From positions 1 through 41,512 of the forward strand of contig CAYYYJ010000007.1 in the NCBI GenBank assembly GCA_964476045.1: a DNA stretch of 41,512 bases, given 5' to 3'. The notes under the pieces are model-generated. The model saw nothing but the letters and a program-made list of their open reading frames with translations, was not told the DNA's origin and searched no databases. This DNA is from CAYYYJ01 sp964476045. Its GTDB lineage: Archaea; Aenigmatarchaeota; Aenigmatarchaeia; QMZP01; JACQNV01. The position numbers and the translations under genes are program-made. This document shows positions 18,394 through 26,817 of the stretch, one piece after another. The stretch's first letter is position 1, and every line of letters starts with the position of its first letter.

Positions 18394-18747
18394 TCAATCG
18401 CCTATTGAGCCTTCGCCTATTAATTCTATCCCTGCATCATTTTCGCTTACTACTACTTTTTTTATGGTTTCTGTTCTCCATCCAGATTTTAATCTATACC
18501 AAGTTACAGACCGTCTTCTTTCAGGACCATATTCGACTATAGCCATGTCATCTGAATCTACAAAAAGGTAAGTTTCCCTAAAAAGTGTCCCGTCGTCTCT
18601 TTTGCTTTTTATGACACTGTAAGGTTCTCTACTACGTCTTATTTTTAACTCACTATCATAATCTACTGGAGATATACCAGCGCATCCGCCAGATAATAAA
18701 GCATATACATTTAAGGCAGCTAACAAACCGCTTCTCCTGCTTCTCAT
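18394..18747 (-). CDS. Small secreted or lipoprotein-like protein
   Basis: The first 22 residues look like a signal sequence: RSRR, a hydrophobic stretch, then SGGC, which could be a lipobox cysteine although the -3 position is not ideal. The rest (about 95 residues) is charged and beta-rich, with no family I recognise. Its ATG overlaps the end of nop5 by four bases and fibrillarin lies 29 bases downstream, so it sits inside the C/D RNP operon. An exported protein there is unexpected; translational coupling rather than shared function may explain it. Confidence 0.6.
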   Translation of the reverse strand: MRSRRSGLLAALNVYALLSGGCAGISPVDYDSELKIRRSREPYSVIKSKRDDGTLFRETYLFVDSDDMAIVEYGPERRRSVTWYRLKSGWRTETIKKVVVSENDAGIELIGEGSIGD

Positions 18748-19808
18748 ACATTCTGTTTTATTTTTCCCATCTCCTCGTCCAATTCTTTCTTCATCCTTTC
18801 AGTGTCATCCCTTCCAGAATAAGCGTCTATTCTGGCTGCAAAGCTCAGTTTTGCTGCGAGTATTCTTGCAACTTTTCCTTTGTTTTCTTTTGTCGCATTT
18901 TGTATGAATGGGTGAGCGAAAAGAACTCCAAATTTCGGAGGCTTTCCTCCTTGCTTCAAATGCCTGAATAAAGCCTTTTCAGCTCCTAATAGTTGTATTG
19001 TAGATGATGGCATCCTTGCTAGTTTGTCTAAGCCTCCAGCTAATTGCAGTAATCTAGAGGCGAGCAAAGGCCCTCCGATAGCAGAGGTGTTTGGTATTGC
19101 TTCTTTTGCAACAGATTCCAGATACTTTTCCAATCTCTTTCTCGACTCGTATAAAGCTGCAATTGATTTTGATATCGACTTTATTGCTTCGACGTCAGAC
19201 TCCTCGAAATCCATTCCAGATGACGACTTCACTTTAACTTTCTCGTCTTTTATTTTGTCCCTATGGCCGTAGTTGCCTACGATTTCTGCAAATTTTTCAT
19301 TATCCTGTATTGCTCTCACAACTTCAGGTGAATGCAATCCGTACCATTCTCTTATCCTTTCGACAAAAGTGTTGGTTGTTTTGTCCAGCTCGTCGATCAC
19401 GCCTATTACACTCATTAGAATTTTATCTTTCTTTGGCTTTTGGAGTTTAGTCTGATTTATTGCTATATTTATTTTAGAGAGAAGTTCATTTAATTCTTGC
19501 TGAGAGTCCACGAAACCTAAATCCATGGCAAGCTTCCTCATCTGTTCTTTGACGATTTTGGATGCCAAGTTATCTTTTTCAAAAAATAATGTCAGTCCCG
19601 GATATTCGAGCTTTTTATCAGATACGATCTCTTTCACTCCGGAGTTTTTGAGATCTTCTAGAACCTGCTTTTCTTCGTCTGATAGGCCTGAATCCAAAGC
19701 TTTAGCTATCTTTTCTGCATCCTTCGGGAAAAATCTATAACTGGCCAGTTCCTTTTTCTCATTATACGCGAATACCCCGATCATCGAGGTTGTTAGATAG
19801 GTTTTCAT
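18744..19808 (-). CDS. nop5: Nop5 (Nop56/58-like) C/D RNP core protein
   Basis: The C-terminal Nop domain is clear: IPNTSAIGGPLLASRLL, GGLDKLARMPSSTIQLLGAEKALFRH and KFGVLFAHPFI, followed by LAAKLSFAARIDAYSG. A central coiled coil (about 100-200) and an N-terminal fibrillarin-binding domain precede it. Nop5 bridges fibrillarin and L7Ae on guide RNAs. The basic C-terminal tail usual in eukaryotic homologues is short. It is the first gene of a set that includes fibrillarin on the same strand. tRNA-Leu(UAA) lies on the opposite strand 85 bases away. Confidence 0.93.
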   Translation of the reverse strand: MKTYLTTSMIGVFAYNEKKELASYRFFPKDAEKIAKALDSGLSDEEKQVLEDLKNSGVKEIVSDKKLEYPGLTLFFEKDNLASKIVKEQMRKLAMDLGFVDSQQELNELLSKINIAINQTKLQKPKKDKILMSVIGVIDELDKTTNTFVERIREWYGLHSPEVVRAIQDNEKFAEIVGNYGHRDKIKDEKVKVKSSSGMDFEESDVEAIKSISKSIAALYESRKRLEKYLESVAKEAIPNTSAIGGPLLASRLLQLAGGLDKLARMPSSTIQLLGAEKALFRHLKQGGKPPKFGVLFAHPFIQNATKENKGKVARILAAKLSFAARIDAYSGRDDTERMKKELDEEMGKIKQNV

Positions 19809-19893
19809 ATCTGGCTATATTTGATAGAAAGTATAATAAACACTTATTAATAAATTAAGGTGTAATTGGAGTCTAACAGGCTCAATTAGTCAT

Positions 19894-20127
19894 GCGGGGG
19901 TTCCCGAGTGGTCAAAGGGGCAGGACTTAAGATTTGCTTCTTAAGTAATGAGACGTCAATGTCTATGAAATAAGCTATCCTGTGGCTTAGCGCCCTTTTC
20001 TGGGAAGTAGACCAAAAAGCGCGCCCGGAAAAAGACGAGCAATGCCTTCGTGAGTTCGAACCTTTCTTTCGGTTCCATTGATGAAAAGAAACGTTCACGA
20101 AAGAAATCGGAAATCTCACCTCCCGCA
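19894..20127 (+). tRNA. tRNA-Leu(UAA) with three introns
   Basis: The acceptor stem is GCGGGGG/CTCCCGC with discriminator A. The anticodon stem CAGGA/TCCTG encloses loop CTTAAGA, anticodon TAA. Three introns are predicted. The first, 19932-19976 (45 nt), lies after position 37; its BHB has central helix CTTA/TAAG with bulges AGA and CTA. The second, 19991-20042 (52 nt), is in the variable arm; central helix GCTT/GAGC has bulges AGC and AAT, and a 9-bp intron stem follows. The third, 20061-20113 (53 nt), is in the T loop; central helix TTCG/CGGA has bulges AAC and AAT. Removal leaves 84 nt, with variable loop TTAGT identical to the second Leu gene and T loop TTCGAAT. Confidence 0.93.
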
Positions 20128-20149
20128 CTTCTCTGAGAAATTATAGAAT

Positions 20150-20317
20150 ATGGAAACCGAATTAACCTGCCAAGGTTGCTTTCAGAAGTTAGACAAAGAA
20201 AACAGAAGCAATTTCATGGAGCATAGGCTTCGAAATCATCACACTAATGAGCTTTGCGACAGGTGCTTGGAGTATTTTGTGATAAAATCGCAGATTTCCA
20301 AAGGGTATACAGGATAA
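20150..20317 (+). CDS. Small zinc-ribbon-like protein
   Basis: An ATG at 20150 opens a 55-codon frame containing CQGC near the start and CDRC in the middle, spaced as a two-knuckle zinc ribbon, with three His residues between them. It is charged and has no membrane segment. A role in nucleic acid or ribosome binding is plausible but not demonstrated. It lies 22 bases after tRNA-Leu(UAA) and converges on the TrpRS gene 11 bases away. Confidence 0.6.
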   Translation: METELTCQGCFQKLDKENRSNFMEHRLRNHHTNELCDRCLEYFVIKSQISKGYTG

Positions 20318-20328
20318 TATGTTGGCCC

Positions 20329-21453
20329 TCAAGAAGAATTCAAAAACTTATCCGCTTGTGATTTCGCCTTTTCCCTTTTTTTCTGGTGATCTTCCAAAAA
20401 GATTGTCATTTTATCTATTAAAATTTGCTTCAATTCGCCTGAAAGCAATTTACCAGATTTGTATTCTTCCCTTATTTTTTCTATCTTTTTGTTGTCTGGC
20501 TCAAACATGTAGTAAAGCATTTGGAACGCCACATCGACATCAGGGTTTCCACCAAGCTTCCTGTGTTTCTCTACTGAGTCTTGTCCACCAGAAAACGCAT
20601 ACTTTAAAATTTTGTGTTTAATTTCATCAGGAGAATCTGTGAGAGCTATGTATGAATAAGGGTCTGAAGAGCTCATTTTATTGCCCTTTAAGCCGACCAT
20701 GAATTTGTGGTAACTTGCGCTCGGCGGAATGAAGCCGAACTCCTTCATCCTTGAAGCAACCTCTCTGGTCAAGTTTATGTGGGGCTGTTGGTCTATTCCC
20801 ACAGGAACTAGGATAGGCTTTGGTCCCCCAAATTCAGGTAATTGAGGGTGCAGGATGTCAGCTATTTGCGTAAATACAGAAACTATTTTTCCCGGCATAA
20901 GGTCGCCATAAATTCCCTGGAATTCGTTCGCAGTGACCCTTCTAGAAATCAAACCAATTAATCTATAGTAAGCATTTGATTTTTTGGCATCATGGGAACG
21001 CGATCCTTGAAAATAGAAATCGCAGTTTTTCGGTTTTAGTCCAAGCGCAATGTAGTTGAGGAGGTACTCCTCTATCGCTGTCTGCCTGAGTTCTTCTAGA
21101 GATTTATTTCTCATATTGTAGGCTTCTATGTCAGCAACCAACAAGTATATGTGAGCTCCGAGACTTTGGTAATAAGCGAGCTGATCCGCAACCATCTTAT
21201 GGCCTATATGGAATTTACCAGATGGCATAAGACCTGTTAAGACAACAAAAGGCTCTCTTTTGCTTATCTTTTCCAGGACAGGGGAAAATTCCCTGGAACC
21301 AAAAACAAGGCCACGTCGCATAAAAGTAGGGGCATCTTTTAGTTTCTGATAAGGAAATTTCTCTATCCCGAACTGTTCAACCAACTTATCATAATCTACC
21401 TTCCCCTCAACTTCCCAAGGTGTGACTTTGAAGTCTGGCTTTGCTTCTGGCAT
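20329..21453 (-). CDS. trpS: Tryptophanyl-tRNA synthetase
   Basis: Starting at the ATG at 21453 the product is 374 residues, beginning FKVTPWEVEGKVDYDKL as archaeal/eukaryotic TrpRS do. HIGH is at residues 82-85 (PSGKFHIGH) and the KMSKS site is GNKMSSSDP. It charges tRNA-Trp. The frame stays open for 52 codons further upstream, but that part reads as the C-terminus of an unrelated toxin family (see the pseudogene at 21498-21740). A TATA-like CATATTTATA (21471-21480, minus-strand TATAAATATG) sits at the right distance for a leaderless transcript, which decides the start. Confidence 0.93.
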   Translation of the reverse strand: MPEAKPDFKVTPWEVEGKVDYDKLVEQFGIEKFPYQKLKDAPTFMRRGLVFGSREFSPVLEKISKREPFVVLTGLMPSGKFHIGHKMVADQLAYYQSLGAHIYLLVADIEAYNMRNKSLEELRQTAIEEYLLNYIALGLKPKNCDFYFQGSRSHDAKKSNAYYRLIGLISRRVTANEFQGIYGDLMPGKIVSVFTQIADILHPQLPEFGGPKPILVPVGIDQQPHINLTREVASRMKEFGFIPPSASYHKFMVGLKGNKMSSSDPYSYIALTDSPDEIKHKILKYAFSGGQDSVEKHRKLGGNPDVDVAFQMLYYMFEPDNKKIEKIREEYKSGKLLSGELKQILIDKMTIFLEDHQKKREKAKSQADKFLNSS

Positions 21454-21470
21454 AGCTATAGTTGACTGGA

Positions 21471-21480
21471 CATATTTATA
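21471..21480 (-). promoter_or_regulatory. TATA box for trpS
   Basis: Minus-strand TATAAATATG ends about 18 bases, and is centred about 23 bases, before the trpS ATG at 21453. It implies a leaderless mRNA and supports the shorter TrpRS reading frame. Confidence 0.55.
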
Positions 21481-21497
21481 ACTGATTGTGTTTTTAC

Positions 21498-21740
21498 CGG
21501 TCCAGATATAGTGATCCCTGACTATTATCACAGAGTTTTTTATCTCTTCTTTCCCAGTTTCAAGCAGATCGTCTAGTTTTTCTATTACAAATTTAGGCGA
21601 CTGGTTCAAGAGCCTTATTATTATGATCCCTTTGTGGCCTATAGACCTGTTTCTGGAAATATTTCCAAAATTTTGTAGTTTTCTGGCCTTAGAAATTTAA
21701 CCACAGAAACCGCTATATTCTCATCAATTAAGAATTTCAT
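21498..21740 (-). pseudogene. DUF5615-like toxin remnant with internal deletion and frameshift
   Basis: Reading leftward from an ATG at 21740, the frame gives KFLIDENIAVSVVKFLR, the start of DUF5615 (PIN-like toxin) proteins, then stops after about 33 codons at a TAG. A second frame then gives HKGIIIIRLLNQSPKFV and runs on for about 35 codons to the typical family end. The middle of the domain, including the second acidic motif, is missing. The pairing with a DUF433 gene just upstream matches the common DUF433-DUF5615 toxin-antitoxin arrangement. The toxin would be inactive; its C-terminal frame now runs into trpS. Confidence 0.75.
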
Positions 21741-21978
21741 GCTTATCAGCCTTCGCTGGTTTCCCAGAAAAAATTATGTCCTCGTTTTTTAGAGCCTTGG
21801 CTGCATATGTAACAGCTTCCATAACATCGTTTTTCGTTAGATGCGGATATTCTTTTACTATTTCGTGTGCATCCATCCCGGAAGATAAAAGCTCTAGTAT
21901 AAACTCTACAGAAATCCTTGTCCCCTTTATTATAGGCTTTCCGCTAAGTATTTTCTGGTCGAAAATTATTTTGTTCAT
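21724..21978 (-). CDS. DUF433 antitoxin-like protein
   Basis: The product (84 residues from ATG 21978) matches DUF433: SGKPIIKGTRISVEFILELLSSGM, then EIVKEYPHLTKNDVMEAV.YA. This is a short winged helix-turn-helix of the VapB-like antitoxin type, usually paired with a DUF5615 PIN-like RNase. The toxin partner overlaps its end by 17 bases and is broken, so this antitoxin appears orphaned. A longer start at 22020 is possible but adds residues not seen in the family. Confidence 0.83.
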   Translation of the reverse strand: MNKIIFDQKILSGKPIIKGTRISVEFILELLSSGMDAHEIVKEYPHLTKNDVMEAVTYAAKALKNEDIIFSGKPAKADKHEILN

Positions 21979-22021
21979 AATTGTTGTGACTTCACAAACT
22001 CGTAAAGAAATATCCTCCATG

Positions 22022-23095
22022 CTACCTAGTAACCTGAAAATTTTTGACCTTCTCTAAGAGCTCACTGGCCTTCCTGTTCTTTTCAAAGTGTTTTCTTGTA
22101 GGAATCATCAACTCATTTATTTCGATTGCAACAGAGTTTTTCAAATCCATAGGATGGAGTTTGCCCTGTTTGTATATATTTTCAAGTTCAGGATAGCTTG
22201 AAATTTCCAGGTTGCCGCCAAACTTCTTCGGTCTCTCTATTTCAAAAGTTTTGAGTTTTCCAAAAACTATATATTTGCAATACTCCATAATCGGGTTCTG
22301 TTCGACTTGTTTTTCAGGGCAGTATGCTTTAGATATTTTTCTCTTTATTTCTTCCTCAGTGTCGTCCATGAATATTGCTGTGTCCGGCTTTGATTTTGAC
22401 ATCTTCATTGCTATTGCGCGCTCTTCTGCTGAAATGTTTCCTGGTGGCGGAGCCTGCAGGCCCATAAGCATGTGGTGTGAGATCACAACAGGCTTCCAGA
22501 ATCCGAGAGACGGTCCAATCTCTCTGGCAAGAACATTGACTTTCCTTTGATCCATACCAAGCTGTGTTATATCACAACCCAATTCAAAAATATCAGCGCA
22601 CTGCATTGCAGGGTAGATTATCTGCGCAGAACTCAATGCTTCAGATTCCGACCTTCCCATTATTTGCGCACATCTTACCATCCTTTGAACAGTTGTGTGC
22701 CTTGCTATCTGTAAAACAGTTTTCCAGTAATCTTTTCCGTATATTAGGTCAGAGGATCTCTTAAATTCGACCTTATCGCTTATTCCGCAAGCTTTCCACA
22801 CTTCTATAAGGAAGTCTCCTGTAATCTGTATCTTCTCCAAATCCCCACCCATTTTATTATTTGCCCATCCGTGCCAATCAGCAGCAAGCATTTTAAACTT
22901 TACACCCGCTTTGACAAGCTTGTTGATTGTTATCGCCCTTAAAATGCCCTGCGCTATTGTTGGTCTTCCAGAAGGCTCGAATCCATCATAAGCAACAGGG
23001 TGATCATTAGTTTGCAAAAGATTTCTTAGCTCCTCTTCTGTTATGATCTCCTCTGCTATTCCTTTTATAAGGCCTAATCGTGTCTCAAGGTCCAT
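22022..23095 (-). CDS. tyrS: Tyrosyl-tRNA synthetase (archaeal type)
   Basis: I prefer the ATG at 23095 (357 residues); an upstream ATG at 23113 adds six residues. The protein has the archaeal TyrRS pattern: YDGFEPSGRPTIAQG (the HIGH-equivalent region), ITQLGMDQRKVNVLARE (tyrosine and tRNA binding) and MKMSKSKP (KMSKS). It charges tRNA-Tyr. It stands next to trpS on the same strand, so two aromatic synthetases lie together, separated by the decayed toxin-antitoxin pair. Confidence 0.93.
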   Translation of the reverse strand: MDLETRLGLIKGIAEEIITEEELRNLLQTNDHPVAYDGFEPSGRPTIAQGILRAITINKLVKAGVKFKMLAADWHGWANNKMGGDLEKIQITGDFLIEVWKACGISDKVEFKRSSDLIYGKDYWKTVLQIARHTTVQRMVRCAQIMGRSESEALSSAQIIYPAMQCADIFELGCDITQLGMDQRKVNVLAREIGPSLGFWKPVVISHHMLMGLQAPPPGNISAEERAIAMKMSKSKPDTAIFMDDTEEEIKRKISKAYCPEKQVEQNPIMEYCKYIVFGKLKTFEIERPKKFGGNLEISSYPELENIYKQGKLHPMDLKNSVAIEINELMIPTRKHFEKNRKASELLEKVKNFQVTR

Positions 23096-23150
23096 AACTC
23101 TATTTCTCCTCAACGCTTAAAATATGTATTTATTCTTTTCTGGCATAAAT

Positions 23151-24008
23151 ATGCTAATGGCCGCAGACTCCAGAAGAAAACTTATTGAATCTCGTGCTAA
23201 GGGAACCGCAGAAGATTTGCTTGCTTATTTACAGGAAATGGGCGTTGAGCTGCCTGTTAAGCCAGAAAATACCAGGAAGACAAATCTATATATCGCCGGC
23301 CAGGAACCTTCCGGTTGCCTGATTGAAGAAGGCGGAGACACTTATACAAGAGGCAGGAATGGGGGAAGGATTATATTTGCCAATGCGAATCCTCGCGTAG
23401 TTTACAGCAAAACGCCTGAGGGGGAAAAAATCAGGAGGGTCGTCTACCACTTGGCTGGAATTATATTTGTCAGAAAGGACGACCCCGGAGCAGACATAGA
23501 CGAATTTCCTGGAAAATACCCTTCTGCGACTGATCCAAAAATGAGATTCTCCCTGACGGAAAGCGCGGCAGAAAGGATGGAGAGGCTTACAGGAAGACCA
23601 ATAGACCTCGATGAAGGTGGATACAAAAAAGAAGGAGCAAAGGGGATGTCTGCCAAGGAGACTGATCCAAAAAGGGAAGATCTAGAGGATAGACTAAAAG
23701 ATTTGTTTGCTGAGGTTGCCAGGCAAAAACAAACCTGGGATTCTAACAACGATATGGATTTCGGATCTGGTTTTGAGCTTTCAGCAATTGGTTATGAAGA
23801 CCCTGACGCAGAGAGGTTGGAAAAAATAGACAGAGAGCTTTCTTCTGGTAGAGTGGCCGGCGGAGGGTTTTCTGAAGAATTCCAAGCAGCCAGAATAATA
23901 ATGATTGGAAAAGGCGGCGAAGAAAACTGGAAAAGGGTTTTTAGAAATCTCTTGCTTGAAGATGAGAAGACATCAATAGCCTATTTGAAAGGAATTTACA
24001 ACTACTAG
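23151..24008 (+). CDS. Uncharacterised 285-residue protein
   Basis: I do not recognise the family. The ATG at 23151 (MLMAADSRRK), or 23157, is a likelier start than 23124. Residues 40-140 look like a folded, beta-rich domain with an IAGQEPSGCL segment and FANANPRVVYSKT. After about residue 150 it becomes charged and probably disordered or coiled, with a final helical part. There are no membrane segments or metal motifs. It lies divergent to tyrS and 32 bases before the beta-CASP nuclease. Confidence 0.65.
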   Translation: MLMAADSRRKLIESRAKGTAEDLLAYLQEMGVELPVKPENTRKTNLYIAGQEPSGCLIEEGGDTYTRGRNGGRIIFANANPRVVYSKTPEGEKIRRVVYHLAGIIFVRKDDPGADIDEFPGKYPSATDPKMRFSLTESAAERMERLTGRPIDLDEGGYKKEGAKGMSAKETDPKREDLEDRLKDLFAEVARQKQTWDSNNDMDFGSGFELSAIGYEDPDAERLEKIDRELSSGRVAGGGFSEEFQAARIIMIGKGGEENWKRVFRNLLLEDEKTSIAYLKGIYNY

Positions 24009-24040
24009 TTTTTATAGCCACCAATCAATTAATTTAGTTT

Positions 24041-25288
24041 ATGATAGAAATCAAATTCCTCGGAGGGGCTTCAGAAGTTGGTAGGTCAGCCTTCGTGGTT
24101 GATACAGGTGTGGAGAAATTCCTTTTGGATTACGGGCTTAATGCACATTCATTTTCTTTTCCGCTGCCTCCGCCTTTAGAGTTGGATGCAGTTTTTGTGT
24201 CGCACGCACACTTGGATCATTGCGGGATGCTCCCTGAACTATACGGAAGAGGCTATTTAAAAAATACTTTTGCAACTCAGACTACTCACGAACTTTCCAA
24301 TCTTTTGATAAGAGATTCAATAAATATCCAAGCGAGAAAGGGGATAGCACCGCTATACTTAAAACATGATCTTGCAAAGCTGGAAGACAATTCCAAAAGC
24401 CTGAAACTTAAGCACCCTCTGGAATTTGCAAAATCTGTTGTTGAGCTAAGAGATGCTGGGCATATTCCAGGATCTTCCATGGTTTTGATTGATTCTGGGA
24501 CGAAAAGGCTTCTCTATACAGGTGACATCAAATATCTGCCTACTGATTTGATGAACGGCCTTGACAGAGATGTTGTTGACATAGACGCTCTGATGATAGA
24601 TTCCACTTACTCTTATGCAGACCATCCTGACAGGGATATGTTAATTGAGAGCCTGAGAGAAGAGGTGAAAAAGATTATTGAAAATGAAGGGACTGTTTTA
24701 CTGCCAAGTTTTGCTATTGGGAGGACTCAGGAAATGCTGCTGGTTTTGTCGGAAATGAAAATACCTATTTACTTGGATGGGATGGGAATAGAAGCCACCA
24801 AGATGATTCTGAATAATCCGACGTCTATCAAAGATCCTGAAAAACTAAAAAAGGCTTTTGGCAGGGCGCATAAAATAGAGGATCCTATAGAGAGAAAAAA
24901 GGTTCTTGAGCAACCTTCGATTGTCGTAGCTTCTGCAGGGATGCTGCAGGGAGGCCCTATGCACTATTATCTCAGAAAGCTTTACAAGAAAGAGAATTGC
25001 CTCATAGTTTTCAATGGATATCAAGCCGAAGGGACGTCTGGGAAGACCCTTCTAGAAAAACACAGGTTTATTTCAGGGGCAACTGACATAGATGTGAAGA
25101 TGCAGGTTAAGTACATGGATTTCTCTGCTCATATTGGAAGGGGAAATTTATTCAAGTTTATAGAAAAAGTGAACCCGAAAAAAATTATTCCGGTCCACGG
25201 AAGCCATATTCCAGATTTCGTGGCAGAGCTGAAGGATAAAGGATTTGATGCCATTGCTGTTCAGAATGGGGACTCTGTAAAGATTTAG
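24041..25288 (+). CDS. Beta-CASP metallo-beta-lactamase RNase
   Basis: The 415-residue protein has the metallo-beta-lactamase HxHxDH motif (SHAHLDHCG), DAGHIPGSSM (motif 3), YTGDIKY (motif 4), and a beta-CASP insert with PSFAIGRTQE, ASAGMLQGG and the terminal SAHIGRGNL and PVHGSH histidines. It lacks N-terminal KH domains, so it is the aCPSF2/aRNase J-like type rather than aCPSF1. These enzymes cut or trim RNA, acting in mRNA 3'-end formation, decay or rRNA processing. Its end overlaps the convergent HIT gene by four bases. Confidence 0.9.
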   Translation: MIEIKFLGGASEVGRSAFVVDTGVEKFLLDYGLNAHSFSFPLPPPLELDAVFVSHAHLDHCGMLPELYGRGYLKNTFATQTTHELSNLLIRDSINIQARKGIAPLYLKHDLAKLEDNSKSLKLKHPLEFAKSVVELRDAGHIPGSSMVLIDSGTKRLLYTGDIKYLPTDLMNGLDRDVVDIDALMIDSTYSYADHPDRDMLIESLREEVKKIIENEGTVLLPSFAIGRTQEMLLVLSEMKIPIYLDGMGIEATKMILNNPTSIKDPEKLKKAFGRAHKIEDPIERKKVLEQPSIVVASAGMLQGGPMHYYLRKLYKKENCLIVFNGYQAEGTSGKTLLEKHRFISGATDIDVKMQVKYMDFSAHIGRGNLFKFIEKVNPKKIIPVHGSHIPDFVAELKDKGFDAIAVQNGDSVKI

Positions 25289-25713
25289 GAATTGGTTTTT
25301 AATTTTTCGACAAATCCTTTCATTTCTTTTTGGTTCAGTGGTTTTCTATTGTCTGGGTCTACTAGCAAATTGTTATAGAGTTCTTTGTTATTAATATCGT
25401 TTTTTATTCTTGGGCATACATGAATGTGAAGATGATTTATACTCTGACCTGCATCGATGCCATCCTGTATTACAACATTAAAGGATTTGGATCCATATGT
25501 TTTCTTCAAAATTTGGTAAACTTTTCTGAGAGATAGAAATATATCCACGACCTCACTTTCTTCAATTTCATCAAATGACTCTACATGCCTTTTTGGAATG
25601 ATTAGAACGTGGCCAGGAACAACAGGTTTTATGTTTGCTAAACAAAGACTTCTTGAATTTTCGTAGAAAGAATTTTCTAATCTAACTTTCGGATCACAGA
25701 AAGGGCAATTCAT
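25285..25713 (-). CDS. HIT-family nucleotide hydrolase
   Basis: At 142 residues this is a typical HIT protein: CPFCDP zinc site at the N-terminus, VPGHVLIIPKRHVES, and the histidine triad HLHIHV. HIT proteins hydrolyse or transfer nucleotides from substrates such as ADP-linked amines, Ap4A or capped ends. It is divergent from rtcA with only 26 bases between starts. A second, longer HIT protein is encoded at 30152-30790. Confidence 0.9.
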   Translation of the reverse strand: MNCPFCDPKVRLENSFYENSRSLCLANIKPVVPGHVLIIPKRHVESFDEIEESEVVDIFLSLRKVYQILKKTYGSKSFNVVIQDGIDAGQSINHLHIHVCPRIKNDINNKELYNNLLVDPDNRKPLNQKEMKGFVEKLKTNS

Positions 25714-25739
25714 ATTCTTTATTATCCAAATAGCTATTT

Positions 25740-26774
25740 ATGATATTGGTAGATGGGTCTCAGGGCGAAGGCGGTGGCCAGATTCTAAGGACGGCCATTG
25801 GCTTGTCTGCAGTAACAGGAAAGCCTGTGAAAATATTTAATATTAGAAAAGGCCGGCCGAACCCCGGACTGCAAGCACAGCATCTTGTTGGGATAAAAGC
25901 TGTTTCTGAGATTTGTGAGGGTAAGTTGAGAGGAGCTGAGCTGGGTTCCACAGAAGTTGAGTTTACTCCGGGGAAAATAAAAGGCGGGGAATACATATTT
26001 GATGTGGGAACTGCTGGAGCAGTAACCCTGGTTCTACAGTCAGTTGTTATACCGGCAATTCATGCTAACAAAGAAATTAGTTTTGAAATAACAGGAGGGA
26101 CACATGTGAACTGGTCGCCGAGCTTTGACTACTTCCAACATATTTTTTGCGGCTGGATGAAAACTCTTGGAATACAAATAGAAGCAGAAATTTTAAAATA
26201 TGGGTTTTACCCTAAAGGTGGCGGGAAAGTTAAAGTTAAAATAATTCCGGGAAGTCTGAAAAATCTACAGCTCACAGACAGAGGGGATTATTTAAGGACA
26301 GATATTTTTTCTGTTGCGTCCAAGGATCTGCAGAAAAACAAAGTAGTTGAGAGGCAGGTACAGGGGGCTGAAAAGATTTTGAAAACAGAAAATCAGGTAT
26401 CTTCTTACGTTGATTCTTTTTCAACAGGGACATCTGTCCATATGCACTCGCATTATAAAAATAATTGGTGTATGTTAGGCTCTTCTGTTATTGGCGAAAA
26501 AAACAAACCAGCTGAAAAAGTTGGAGAGGAGGCTGCTGCGCTCTTGAAAAAACAGATGGATTCTGGAGCAACAGTAGATGAATATATGTCAGACCAGATA
26601 CTCCCTTTTCTGGCGCTTGCAAAAGGAAAATCAGAGTTCATTACTTCCGAGCTGACCAAACACGCAGAAACAAACATATGGGTTATAAAGAAGTTTCTGG
26701 ATGTGGAGTTTAAGGTGGATTGTTTAGAAAATGGGGTGAAGATAAGCTGCGACGGAGTTGGTAAACCTTTATAA
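25740..26774 (+). CDS. rtcA: RNA 3'-terminal phosphate cyclase
   Basis: The 344-residue protein starts with the conserved GSQGEGGGQILRTA and has RKGRPNPGLQAQH, GTAGAVTLVLQ, FYPKGGGKVKVKI and DEYMSDQILPFLALA. The catalytic His is in TKHAETNIWVI (about residue 308), matching the known histidine that becomes adenylylated. RtcA uses ATP to convert RNA 3'-phosphates to 2',3'-cyclic phosphates. In an organism with so many BHB introns, cyclic-phosphate ends are produced at every splicing event, so an end-healing role is reasonable but unproven. No RtcB ligase gene is in this window. Confidence 0.95.
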   Translation: MILVDGSQGEGGGQILRTAIGLSAVTGKPVKIFNIRKGRPNPGLQAQHLVGIKAVSEICEGKLRGAELGSTEVEFTPGKIKGGEYIFDVGTAGAVTLVLQSVVIPAIHANKEISFEITGGTHVNWSPSFDYFQHIFCGWMKTLGIQIEAEILKYGFYPKGGGKVKVKIIPGSLKNLQLTDRGDYLRTDIFSVASKDLQKNKVVERQVQGAEKILKTENQVSSYVDSFSTGTSVHMHSHYKNNWCMLGSSVIGEKNKPAEKVGEEAAALLKKQMDSGATVDEYMSDQILPFLALAKGKSEFITSELTKHAETNIWVIKKFLDVEFKVDCLENGVKISCDGVGKPL

Positions 26775-26817
26775 GTAAGCTATTCCAATTGTAAGATAGT
26801 AAGATCAGGAGTGAATT

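Noticed and set aside
26576..26700. RtcA catalytic residue loss at DEYMSDQ
   Set aside because: The Tyr there is normal in the family; the catalytic His is present later in TKHAETN.
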